This document shows positions 17,618 through 25,104 of a DNA stretch of 64,000 nucleotides, piece by piece; the stretch's first letter is position 1, and every line of letters starts with the position of its first letter. Where the stretch lies: contig CAKQMB010000014.1 of NCBI GenBank assembly GCA_934254825.1, forward strand, positions 6,188 to 70,187, in the 5' to 3' direction. This DNA comes from an uncultured Clostridia bacterium (GTDB lineage Bacteria; Bacillota; Clostridia; Christensenellales; Borkfalkiaceae). A program made the position numbers and the translations under genes. The notes below the pieces were generated by a model. It did not search any database. It was given only the letters and a program-made list of their open reading frames with translations, and was not told the DNA's origin.

Positions 17618-17696
17618 TTTTTAGCTACGATATTTTTTGCTTTGTCTTAAAAAAAGACGTGACTTGGAATCGTAGCTCGGGCTGCGATTTTTTTTT
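17601..17696 (+). promoter_or_regulatory. attenuator: competing 1:2, 2:3 and 3:4 stems
   Basis: Segment 1 (17601-17607, ATCGCAG) lies just after the FYFYFY codons and can pair with segment 2 (17625-17631, CTACGAT, one mismatch). Segment 2 extended (17623-17631, AGCTACGAT) is perfectly complementary over 9 bp to segment 3 (17669-17677). Segment 3 also pairs with segment 4 (17668-17676 with 17681-17689, one G-U, TCGG loop), followed by nine T (17688-17696), an intrinsic terminator. Stalling on the Phe/Tyr run would hide segment 1, free segment 2 to pair with 3, and block the terminator. Confidence 0.75.
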
Positions 17697-17727
17697 GCGA
17701 AAATCTTATTTCCGAAGGAGTTAAATT

Positions 17728-18717
17728 ATGAAAACGATCAAAAGGCTTTTATGCGCGGCGCTTGTCGCCGTGTGCGCTATGGGTACTGTGGTTATGACGG
17801 GCTGCGGCGGCAAAAAAGCGGATTATAAAATCGGCGTTTTGCAGGTTGCCACTCACACGGCGTTAGACGCGGCGAGAGACGGTTTTACGGAAACTTTGAA
17901 TAAATGGGCGGCGGATAACGGCAAAACGATCGACTTCGATTTGCAGAACGCTCAGGGCGACTCGAACAACGAAAAAACTATGGCGTCAAACCTCGTGGCG
18001 GGGAATTGCGATTTGCTTTTAGGCATAGCGACGTCTTCGGCAAGGGCGCTCACCACCGCAACGACGAAAATCCCCGTGCTTTTTACGGCTGTTACGGATC
18101 CCGTCGTCGGCAACATTTCGGGCGATAACGTAACGGGTACGAGCGATATGGCGCCCATTGCGAAGCAAATAGATCTTATCGGCAAAATCGTTCCGAACCT
18201 TACAAAAATAGGTTTTCTGTACTGCGGCGGCGAGGAAAACTCGCAGAAACAGGTTCAGCTTGCAAAGGATCGTTGCGACGAGATCGGTATAGAAACTCAG
18301 AATTTCACCGTTACGGCAACGAGCGACATTCAGCAGGTCGTCGAAAGTATCGGTTCGGATATTCAGGCTGTATTTATCCCGACGGACAACCTTCTCGCGG
18401 CTAATATGCGCCTTGCCTGCGACATTTTAACGCCCAAGGGCATACCCGTTATCGCGGGCGAAGAGGGAATGTGCGAAGACGACGAAGGTCTCGCGACGCT
18501 CAGCATAGATTACAAAAAACTCGGCGTTCAGACGGCGGAAATAGCCATAAGAATTTTAAACGGCGAAAAACCGTCGGCAATTCCTTTCGAGTACTACAAT
18601 CAGGCGGCTACGTTCGTTATAAACGAAAACAACGCGGCAAAACTTCTCGCAAAGAATTCCGCTTTGAAAATATCGGCGGCGGATATAGCAGCTCTTAGAT
18701 CCGAATACAACAAATAA
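17728..18717 (+). CDS. ABC importer substrate-binding lipoprotein (TrpX-like, PF04392 type)
   Basis: 329 residues. Lipoprotein signal with lipobox MTGC (Cys near 26). The mature part is a periplasmic-binding-like fold of the ABC_sub_bind family (YKIGVLQVATHTALDAARDGF, LLLGIATSSARALTTATTKIPVLF, VFIPTDNLLAANM, PVIAGEEGMC). Members such as streptococcal TrpX deliver aromatic amino acids. GAAGGAG stands 8 bases before the ATG. First gene after the Phe/Tyr attenuator and followed by its permease and ATPase; from the leader codons I infer phenylalanine and/or tyrosine, or a precursor, as cargo. Confidence 0.88.
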   Translation: MKTIKRLLCAALVAVCAMGTVVMTGCGGKKADYKIGVLQVATHTALDAARDGFTETLNKWAADNGKTIDFDLQNAQGDSNNEKTMASNLVAGNCDLLLGIATSSARALTTATTKIPVLFTAVTDPVVGNISGDNVTGTSDMAPIAKQIDLIGKIVPNLTKIGFLYCGGEENSQKQVQLAKDRCDEIGIETQNFTVTATSDIQQVVESIGSDIQAVFIPTDNLLAANMRLACDILTPKGIPVIAGEEGMCEDDEGLATLSIDYKKLGVQTAEIAIRILNGEKPSAIPFEYYNQAATFVINENNAAKLLAKNSALKISAADIAALRSEYNK

Positions 18718-18736
18718 TTTATCGGGGAACTTTTTA

Positions 18737-19657
18737 ATGGATATAATGAATATCGTTCGCGCTCTGCCGGGCGGCGTTGCGCAAGGACTGATGTGGGCTG
18801 TTCTTGCCCTCGGCGTGTATGTAAGCTACAAAATACTCGATTTTGCCGACCTTTCGGTCGACGGTTCGCTGGCGACCGGCGGAGCGGTTGCGATAGTGTC
18901 GATAGAAGCGGGCGTGCCTGCGCTTCTTGCCATGCTCTTTGCTTTTCTTGCGGGAGCTTTGGCGGGGGCTTTGACCGCAACGCTTAACACAAAACTCAAA
19001 ATTCCGCCGATTTTGTCGGGAATACTCACAATGTCGGCTCTTTATTCGATAAATCTGCATATATTGAGGGAACTTCCCAACGTCTCGATTCCGTCGAGCG
19101 CGTCGACGTATAACGGTATGTTCGCGAAACTTTTTTCGCTCAGCGTTATCGACGATAAGAACGTTCTCACGATTATTTCGTGCGTTATAGCGATAGCCGC
19201 GGTGATCGCTATAATGTACTGGTTTTTCGGTACGGAAATCGGCAGTGCGGTAAGAGCGACGGGTTGCAACGAGAAAATGGCGAAAGCTCAGGGGATCAAC
19301 ACCGACAGAACGAAGTATATCGCGCTTATGATGAGTAACGGTTTGGCGGGGCTTTCGGGCGCGCTTATCGCTCAGTACAATTTCTCGGCGGACGTGAATA
19401 TGGCGAGCGGAACGATAGTCATAGGTCTTGCGTCGGTCGTAATAGGCGAGCTTATTATCGGCAACAAATTTTCGTTCTGGGTGAAACTTTCGGGCGTCGT
19501 TATCGGCAGCGTTATTTACAGGCTTATTTTCACGATCGCCGTAGGTCTCGGAATGAACACGAACGACCTTAAACTTATCGCTTCGGTTATAATCGTAATA
19601 ACGCTTTGCGTTCCCGCGATAAAGGCAAAAATTGCCGGGAGGAAGAAAAATGCTTGA
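18737..19657 (+). CDS. ABC importer permease (TrpY-like)
   Basis: 306 residues, about eight hydrophobic segments, of the branched-chain-type permease family (GLMWAVLALGVYVSYKILDFADLSVDGS near the N-terminus; RATGCNEKMAKAQGINTDRTK is the cytoplasmic loop that docks the ATPase). GGGGAA precedes the ATG. It starts 19 bases after the binding protein and overlaps the ATPase gene by 8 bp. It forms the membrane channel of the attenuator-controlled importer. Confidence 0.9.
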   Translation: MDIMNIVRALPGGVAQGLMWAVLALGVYVSYKILDFADLSVDGSLATGGAVAIVSIEAGVPALLAMLFAFLAGALAGALTATLNTKLKIPPILSGILTMSALYSINLHILRELPNVSIPSSASTYNGMFAKLFSLSVIDDKNVLTIISCVIAIAAVIAIMYWFFGTEIGSAVRATGCNEKMAKAQGINTDRTKYIALMMSNGLAGLSGALIAQYNFSADVNMASGTIVIGLASVVIGELIIGNKFSFWVKLSGVVIGSVIYRLIFTIAVGLGMNTNDLKLIASVIIVITLCVPAIKAKIAGRKKNA

Positions 19658-20447
19658 ACTTAAAAACGTTTCTCTTTCGTTCAACAAAGGCACGGTAAAC
19701 GAGAAGAAAGCTCTTCAAGGATTGAACTTAACGCTTAACGACGGCGATTTCGTAACCGTTATCGGTGGAAACGGCGCGGGCAAATCCACAATGCTCAACG
19801 TTATTTCGGGCGTTTTCCCCGCGGACGACGGCAAGATTATTCTCGACGGGCAGGATATCACGTCGCTTAAAGAATACAAGCGCGCTTCGCTGATGAGCAG
19901 AGTGTTCCAGGACCCCCTTCTCGGAACGGCTGCGAATATGAACATAGAAGAAAACCTTGCGCTTGCCGCGAGAAGAGGAAAAAAACGCGGCTTGAAATGG
20001 GGTATGAAAAAAGGGGAACTCGAAGAATATAAAAGCTTGCTTGCGGGTCTCGAACTCGGCTTGGAAACGAGAACGGGACAGAAAGTAGGAACGCTTTCCG
20101 GCGGACAAAGACAGGCTCTTACGCTTTTAATGGCTTCGCTTTCGAACCCTAAGCTTCTGCTTTTGGACGAACACACCGCCGCGCTCGACCCGAAAACGGC
20201 GAAAAAGGTGCTTGCGCTTACCGACGAGATCATCGAAAAAGACAAGCTCACCGCCATTATGATAACGCATAATATGAACGACGCGATAACTCACGGCAAC
20301 CGCCTCATAATGATGAACGCGGGCAGAGTGATTTTCGACGTGGAAGGCGAGGAAAAGAAAAAGCTCACGATAGCCGATCTTCTCGAAAAGTTCGAAAAGA
20401 TCACGGGCGAAGAAATGGCGAGCGACAAAATGATTTTGTCGGAATAA
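19650..20447 (+). CDS. ABC importer ATPase (TrpZ-like)
   Basis: 265 residues. Complete ATPase motifs: Walker A GGNGAGKST (~38-46), signature LSGGQRQAL, Walker B LLLLDEHTAALD and switch His in MITHNM. GGGAGG lies just before the ATG at 19650; an in-frame TTG at 19632 is possible but has no binding site. Last gene of the importer operon, which ends at the terminator near 20495. Confidence 0.92.
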   Translation: MLELKNVSLSFNKGTVNEKKALQGLNLTLNDGDFVTVIGGNGAGKSTMLNVISGVFPADDGKIILDGQDITSLKEYKRASLMSRVFQDPLLGTAANMNIEENLALAARRGKKRGLKWGMKKGELEEYKSLLAGLELGLETRTGQKVGTLSGGQRQALTLLMASLSNPKLLLLDEHTAALDPKTAKKVLALTDEIIEKDKLTAIMITHNMNDAITHGNRLIMMNAGRVIFDVEGEEKKKLTIADLLEKFEKITGEEMASDKMILSE

Positions 20448-20450
20448 TTA

Positions 20451-20496
20451 AAACCTTTAATAAGTCGGAAAAATTTTAAACCTTTAATAATCGGAA
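20451..20496 (+). repeat. tandem 19-20 bp duplication after the ABC operon stop
   Basis: AAACCTTTAATAA followed by TCGGAA occurs at 20451-20470 and 20478-20496, 27 bp apart, immediately after the ATPase stop codon. The second copy runs into the terminator stem. Confidence 0.85.
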
Positions 20497-20524
20497 GCCG
20501 CGGAAAATTTTTTGCGGCTTTTTT
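20495..20524 (+). terminator. terminator of the ABC importer operon
   Basis: Stem AAGCCGC (20495-20501) with GCGGCTT (20514-20520), A/T-rich loop, then six T. Confidence 0.8.
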
Positions 20525-20715
20525 AATATTTCCGTATATTTAACGGTCAGGCGTGACATAGTAATATCGTCAACGAAATCGGAACATGCTATTTGACGAA
20601 AGTCATCGGGGCGCGTTTCTGAAATACCGTTTGTTTTCGGGTTTTCGTTGGTTTAAATATAGCGTTGCCATAGAACGAAAAAACAGAAGAAAACAGGCGG
20701 AATTTCTTTAAAAAC

Positions 20716-20790
20716 AGACAAGAAGCTTTGCCTGAAATATGGCAAAGCAGTGAAACCGTCGGGAAAAAACCGACGGTTTCTTTTGTAAAA
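20716..20790 (+). ncRNA. possible small structured RNA ending in a terminator
   Basis: Two stems in a row: GCTTTGCC (20724-20731) with GGCAAAGC (20741-20748), and an 11-bp stem GAAACCGTCGG (20752-20762) with CCGACGGTTTC (20770-20780) followed by TTTT. No gene ends just before it, so the terminator may finish a short independent transcript. A promoter-like CAGACA-N17 lies at its start, but the -10 is poor. It could instead be a second terminator for the ABC operon or a leader element of the protease gene. Confidence 0.3.
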
Positions 20791-20868
20791 GTTTCACTTT
20801 TTTATTATTCGTCGAACATACGGAAATAATAATAAAAATGTAAAATAACAATCGTAAAAAGAGAAAAT

Positions 20869-20912
20869 AAACGGAAGACGTTTAAAAAGAAACAAATAAA
20901 CGGGAGACGTTT
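20869..20912 (+). repeat. two tandem hairpins, the second presenting a Shine-Dalgarno in its loop
   Basis: AAACG-gaaga-CGTTT (20869-20883) and AAACG-ggaga-CGTTT (20898-20912) are near-identical 15-base stem-loops 29 bp apart. The second loop holds the GGAG that is the only candidate binding site for the ATG at 20919. Confidence 0.75.
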
Positions 20913-20918
20913 TTATAT

Positions 20919-22130
20919 ATGAAAAACATAAAAAAATCCTTTATATTCGTGATCGTGATCGCGATTATAATGTCGCTTTGTTCCTGTTCGGACGGTTTTT
21001 TCACCGACGGAGACGGATTGAACGGCTCGACGTCGAACAGAACCGAAAGCGCGGAGTCTATCGGGAGAGTAAACCCGAGCGAAATCAACTTCAATCTTAA
21101 ATATGTCGCGGCGAACGAGATGCAACCGACCACGACGACCGAAGTCGTCGCGAAAGTCCGTCCGTCCGTTCTCGAACTTTACTGCATCGTCGGCACTTCG
21201 AAGAGCAGCGGAAGCGGCGTAATTCTCGCTTTCGACGACAGCGACGACGACGGAACCGACGATCAGGCGCTCGTCATAACCTGCCACCACGTTATCGAAA
21301 ACGCTTCGCAGATGACGGCTAAGTCGATTTACGGCAAGGAATATACCGCCGAACTTATCGGAGCCGATCCCGTGTCGGATATAGCTCTTTTATGGATAAC
21401 GCTCGACGAAAACAACGATTTCACGGGTCTTACCGCCGCTGAAATGATGTACGAAAGCGACAGCCTTATCATCGGCGCGGACGTGCTTGCGATAGGTAAC
21501 CCCCTCGGCTATCTCGGCGGAACTGTCACTAAAGGCATAATCAGCGCGCTTAACCGCGACGTAACCGTGGAAAACAGAAAAATGACGCTTATTCAGACGG
21601 ACGCCGCGATCAACGGCGGAAACTCGGGCGGCGGCTTGTTCGACGCGTCCACGGGCGCGCTTATAGGTATCGTAAACGCGGGTTACAAATCTTCCGCGGC
21701 GCAAGGTCTTTCTTTCGCCATTCCCTGCGGAACGGTTAAATCCATAATGGATAAGCTTCTCGATAAAGGCTACGTCGAAGGCAACTTCGATTTCGGCGTA
21801 ACGTTCGACGCAAGTACGTTTTATAACAGCGCGTGGTCTACAAAAACTTACGTCGTTATCGACTCTTTGGACGCTTACGGTTCTTTCTCCAAAGGCGGAA
21901 TGGAAGAAGGCGATATAGTCCTTTCGGTAAAAGTCGGAAGCAAGAGCATAGACGTAAGCAATTACACCAACTCCACGCTTACCGAGCTTGAAAACTTCCT
22001 CGGCGACTCGTCTTTCAAGATAGGCGATAAAGTGGTCGTGAACTATATGAGATATTCCCGCACGCTCAGATCTTACGAAAAAGCTACCGCGGAATTTACG
22101 ATCGAACAATATATTTACGGAATTATCTGA
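20919..22130 (+). CDS. HtrA/DegP-like lipoprotein serine protease with PDZ-like tail
   Basis: 403 residues. Lipoprotein-type N-terminus with lipobox LCSC (Cys23). Trypsin-fold domain with a full catalytic triad: His in TCHHVIEN, Asp in DPVSDIALL, Ser in NGGNSGGGLF. The last ~110 residues (SFSKGGMEEGDIVLSVKVG) form a PDZ-like domain. Such proteases degrade or chaperone misfolded proteins at the outer face of the membrane. An Asp-rich insertion (DDSDDDGTDDQA) sits before the His loop. It stands alone between its own structured leader and a fourfold terminator. Confidence 0.9.
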   Translation: MKNIKKSFIFVIVIAIIMSLCSCSDGFFTDGDGLNGSTSNRTESAESIGRVNPSEINFNLKYVAANEMQPTTTTEVVAKVRPSVLELYCIVGTSKSSGSGVILAFDDSDDDGTDDQALVITCHHVIENASQMTAKSIYGKEYTAELIGADPVSDIALLWITLDENNDFTGLTAAEMMYESDSLIIGADVLAIGNPLGYLGGTVTKGIISALNRDVTVENRKMTLIQTDAAINGGNSGGGLFDASTGALIGIVNAGYKSSAAQGLSFAIPCGTVKSIMDKLLDKGYVEGNFDFGVTFDASTFYNSAWSTKTYVVIDSLDAYGSFSKGGMEEGDIVLSVKVGSKSIDVSNYTNSTLTELENFLGDSSFKIGDKVVVNYMRYSRTLRSYEKATAEFTIEQYIYGII

Positions 22131-22138
22131 AATCCGAT

Positions 22139-22267
22139 AAAAGAAAAACGAACGTGAAGGCGTTCGTTTAAAAGAAAAACGAACGTGAAGGCGTTCGTTT
22201 AAAAGAAAAACGAACGTGAAAGCGTTCGTTTAAAAGAAAAACGAACGTGAAAGCGTTCGTTTTTTTT
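22139..22267 (+). terminator. four tandem copies of one terminator hairpin
   Basis: A 31-bp unit repeats four times without gaps (22139-22169, 22170-22200, 22201-22231, 22232-22262). Each unit holds the hairpin AACGAACG-tgaa(g/a)-GCGTTCGTT. Copies 1 and 2 have GG, copies 3 and 4 have AG in the loop. Only the last copy is followed by a real T tract (22260-22267). This is a terminator amplified by slippage or unequal recombination. Confidence 0.9.
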
Positions 22268-22286
22268 ATGCCGCAAACGTATTTGC

Positions 22287-22315
22287 TTGACTAATTTCGT
22301 CATTTCATATAAAAT
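22287..22315 (+). promoter_or_regulatory. promoter of the ruv operon
   Basis: TTGACT (22287-22292), 17-bp spacer, TAAAAT (22310-22315). The expected start (about 22322) is only a few bases before the ruvC ATG at 22326, so the mRNA would be nearly leaderless. Confidence 0.65.
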
Positions 22316-22325
22316 AATAAGGAAT

Positions 22326-22820
22326 ATGATTATACTTGGCATAGACCCCGGGCTTGCGACAATGGGCTTCGGGGTTATCGAAACCGAAAAAGGCAACAGC
22401 AGAGTGATAGATTACGGGGTTGTTTTAACCCCGAAAACCGAAACTCTCCCCGTGAGACTTGCGCTTCTGGAAGAAGGCGTGCAGAAACTTGCGGAGAAAT
22501 TTCACCCCGAGGAAATCGCGCTCGAAGAGCTTTTTTTCAATAACAATATCACGACGGGTATCAACGTCGCGCAGGCGAGGGGAGTTATTTTGCTGACCTG
22601 CGTTAAAAGCTGCGGCAGACTTTACGAGTACACGCCTTTGCAAATAAAACAGGCGCTTACGGGTTACGGCAGGGCGGACAAGCATCAGATACAGATGATG
22701 GTCAAAACCTTTCTGAAACTCGATAAAATTCCCCGCCCGGACGACGCTGCGGACGCGCTCGCCGTCGCGCTTACGCACGCGCAGACAAACAGACTTCGTT
22801 CGCCGTTCGGCATAAAGTAA
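22326..22820 (+). CDS. ruvC: Holliday junction endonuclease RuvC
   Basis: 165 residues, the usual size. RNase H-like fold with catalytic acidic residues: Asp7 in IILGIDPGLA, Glu67 in ALEELFF, and the C-terminal pair in RPDDAADALAVAL. It cuts Holliday junctions symmetrically with RuvAB. The ATG at 22326 is preceded by AAGGA and starts at the conserved MII-GIDPG; an upstream TTG in frame overlaps the promoter -35 and is rejected. First gene of ruvC-ruvA-ruvB. Confidence 0.96.
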   Translation: MIILGIDPGLATMGFGVIETEKGNSRVIDYGVVLTPKTETLPVRLALLEEGVQKLAEKFHPEEIALEELFFNNNITTGINVAQARGVILLTCVKSCGRLYEYTPLQIKQALTGYGRADKHQIQMMVKTFLKLDKIPRPDDAADALAVALTHAQTNRLRSPFGIK

Positions 22821-22842
22821 TACGACGTTCGGCATAAAGTAA
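22804..22842 (+). repeat. 17-bp tandem duplication covering the ruvC stop codon
   Basis: CGTTCGGCATAAAGTAA occurs at 22804-22820, where it encodes the last residues and stop of ruvC, and again at 22826-22842 just after it; a third partial copy (TTCGGCATAA) begins near 22851. Confidence 0.9.
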
Positions 22843-22881
22843 CGGTTTGTTTCGGCATAAGCAAGACAATAAGGAGCAGAA

Positions 22882-23475
22882 ATGATAGCTTACATAAAAG
22901 GAAAAGTCATAGACGAGTTCGAGGGCGGAGTCGTTCTCGAAAACAACGGAATAGGTTACGAGATTTTATGCTCCACGGAGCTTCTTTCCGAGCTTTCGGC
23001 AAAAAAAGAGGGTGGAGCTTACACATATCTGCAAGTCAGAGAGGACGGATTAAGTCTTTTCGGATTTGCGAACAAAGAAGAAAAGCGAATGTTTTTAAAG
23101 CTCGTCGCTATTTCGGGTATAGGTCCGAAAATGGCGATGGGTATTCTTTCGGGAATGAAGCTCGGCGACCTTGCAACGGCTATCGCCACGGGCGACGTTA
23201 AAGGTCTTTCCAAAATCAAGGGCTTGGGCAAAAAGACTGCCGAAAGAATAATTCTCGAACTTCGCGAAAGCGTTTCCAAAGAGGAAATACAGATCGCTTC
23301 CGAGGATATGCCCGCGGCGGCTTTTTCGTCGGACGACGAAGACGCGGTCATCGCGCTTATGGGTCTCGGATTTTCTGGCGTACAGAGCAGAAACGCAATA
23401 AAAACGGCAAAGGAACAAGGGGCGAAAACAATTCAGGACGTAATTTCCTTCGCCTTGAAGAGTATGGGTAGATAA
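22882..23475 (+). CDS. ruvA: Holliday junction branch-migration subunit RuvA
   Basis: 197 residues. Domain I is the OB-fold N-terminus ([28 protein letters not shown]), domain II has two helix-hairpin-helix motifs ([13 protein letters not shown] and [16 protein letters not shown]), and domain III is the C-terminal helical bundle that binds RuvB, after an acidic linker. AAGGAG precedes the ATG. It recognises four-way junctions and loads RuvB. Confidence 0.96.
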   Translation: MIAYIKGKVIDEFEGGVVLENNGIGYEILCSTELLSELSAKKEGGAYTYLQVREDGLSLFGFANKEEKRMFLKLVAISGIGPKMAMGILSGMKLGDLATAIATGDVKGLSKIKGLGKKTAERIILELRESVSKEEIQIASEDMPAAAFSSDDEDAVIALMGLGFSGVQSRNAIKTAKEQGAKTIQDVISFALKSMGR

Positions 23476-23476
23476 A

Positions 23477-24517
23477 ATGTTCGATGAAGAAGAAAGTCTG
23501 ATCGTCAGCACGAAAACGGAATACGACGAAGTCGAAAACGTACTCCGTCCGAAGTCGATGGAGGGGTACATAGGGCAGGAAAAGGCTAAAACCAACTTGT
23601 CCGTTTTTATGCAGTCCGCCAAACTTCGCGGCGAGCCGCTCGACCACGTTTTGCTTTACGGTCCGCCGGGCTTGGGTAAAACCACCCTCGCGCACATTAT
23701 CGCCGCCGAAATGGGCGTGCAGATAAAAGTCACTTCGGGACCGTCGATAGAAAAATCGGGCGATCTTGCCGCGATACTTACCAACCTTAACGAGGGCGAC
23801 GTACTGTTTATCGACGAAATTCACAGATTAAACCATAACGTAGAGGAAATCCTTTATCCCGCGATGGAGGATTTCTCGCTCGATTTCATTATCGGAAAAG
23901 GTCCGTCCGCAAGGTCGGTGCAGATCCCGCTCAAACGTTTCACGCTTGTCGGCGCGACGACCAAAGCGGGTATGCTCAGCTCGCCTTTAAGGGACAGGTT
24001 CGGCGTTATTTTAAGGCTCGAAATGTATTCGGTGGACGAGCTTGCGGAAATAGTCCGCCGTTCGGCGGCAACATTGGGTACGCCCGTATCGAAAGAAGCT
24101 TCGCTCGAAATCGCTAGGAGAAGCCGCGGCACGCCGAGAATAGTAAACAGGCTTTTAAAACGCGTGCGCGATTTTTCGATCGTTATGAACCACGAGGAGA
24201 TAACTTACGACGACGCGCGCCACGCGCTCGAAAGGCTCGAAATCGACGAACTCGGTCTCGATAACATCGATATAAGGCTTTTAACTTCTATGATGGATAA
24301 ATTCGGCGGAGGTCCTGTCGGTCTCGATACGATCGCCGCGACGATAAACGAGGATTCCAACACGATAGAGGACGTTTACGAGCCTTATCTTTTGCAGCTC
24401 GGATTTATTCAGAGAAGTCCGAGAGGAAGAATTCTCACGCCCAAGGCATACGAGCATTTGGGGAGAGACGTTCCGAGAAAATTAAGAGAGCAGCTTTCGC
24501 TGTTCGATTTCAACTGA
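23477..24517 (+). CDS. ruvB: Holliday junction branch-migration ATPase RuvB
   Basis: 346 residues, standard length. AAA+ ATPase with Walker [11 protein letters not shown] (62-70), Walker [11 protein letters not shown], sensor [10 protein letters not shown], arginine finger region SPLRDRFG, and the C-terminal winged helix ([18 protein letters not shown] block, [13 protein letters not shown]). It drives branch migration with RuvA. One base separates it from ruvA. Confidence 0.97.
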   Translation: MFDEEESLIVSTKTEYDEVENVLRPKSMEGYIGQEKAKTNLSVFMQSAKLRGEPLDHVLLYGPPGLGKTTLAHIIAAEMGVQIKVTSGPSIEKSGDLAAILTNLNEGDVLFIDEIHRLNHNVEEILYPAMEDFSLDFIIGKGPSARSVQIPLKRFTLVGATTKAGMLSSPLRDRFGVILRLEMYSVDELAEIVRRSAATLGTPVSKEASLEIARRSRGTPRIVNRLLKRVRDFSIVMNHEEITYDDARHALERLEIDELGLDNIDIRLLTSMMDKFGGGPVGLDTIAATINEDSNTIEDVYEPYLLQLGFIQRSPRGRILTPKAYEHLGRDVPRKLREQLSLFDFN

Positions 24518-24570
24518 TATAAGATATTTTGCGTTATTCGATAATCCTTGCGAGTTATAATGGAGACTGA

Positions 24571-24987
24571 ATGAGTACAGAATTATTTTTGAACACCAAG
24601 CGTCGATTGTCAGGGCAACAACTACTTAAGATACAAGAGTGTTTCGGACGAAACGGCGTGGAAGAAATAGGTTTTCGTTATGTCGGAAAGTTGCTGAATA
24701 TTGAAGGTGAAAACTATTATTTTGATAGTATGTGGACTCCGTTTTTAAAACCTTTAAACGAGTTTAAAAACCCGAACGTGGATAATTATAACGGCTTGAA
24801 CTCAATATTTGAAACAATCAGAGAAATTATAAGTTATTTGCTCAACGAAAATCACAGTGTTAAACTTTTTTTAAATTCTGTCGAAGATAAGGGGTTTACC
24901 GAAAAAGGACAAACAAGGCTTGAATTTTCCGATCTTGATGAATTCAGAAATTTTGAGTGGGGGACTGTTTACGAAATATGTAAATAG
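24571..24987 (+). CDS. unrecognised AT-rich orphan gene inside the ruv-queA block
   Basis: 138 residues, no signal peptide or membrane helix, mixed acidic/aromatic composition (e.g. GENYYFDSMWTPFL, FSDLDEFRNFEWGTVYEICK). I recognise no family. It has a TATAAT (24556-24561) and GGAG just before the ATG. The base composition is visibly more AT-rich than its neighbours, and it separates ruvB from queA, which are usually adjacent in Clostridia, so recent gain by transfer is likely. A cytoplasmic immunity or toxin-related protein is one guess, without evidence. Confidence 0.7.
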   Translation: MSTELFLNTKRRLSGQQLLKIQECFGRNGVEEIGFRYVGKLLNIEGENYYFDSMWTPFLKPLNEFKNPNVDNYNGLNSIFETIREIISYLLNENHSVKLFLNSVEDKGFTEKGQTRLEFSDLDEFRNFEWGTVYEICK

Positions 24988-25104
24988 TTTTTAATAAAGG
25001 CAGAGTTGTCATAATTCGATATGAATAAAAAATCGGTTATAATAATTATTATGCTCGATATAGCGACGATTTCGGTTGCTAAACAAACAATAAGATAGGA
25101 CAAT

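Noticed and set aside
17519..17727. T-box riboswitch in the leader of the ABC importer
   Set aside because: No TGGNACCGCG-type T-box sequence or Stem I specifier layout; the peptide attenuator explains the terminator better.
22139..22267. CRISPR array
   Set aside because: Repeats are directly adjacent with no spacers and each is a terminator hairpin.
24988..25104. preQ1 riboswitch before queA
   Set aside because: No preQ1-I or II aptamer pattern could be recognised in the AT-rich gap.
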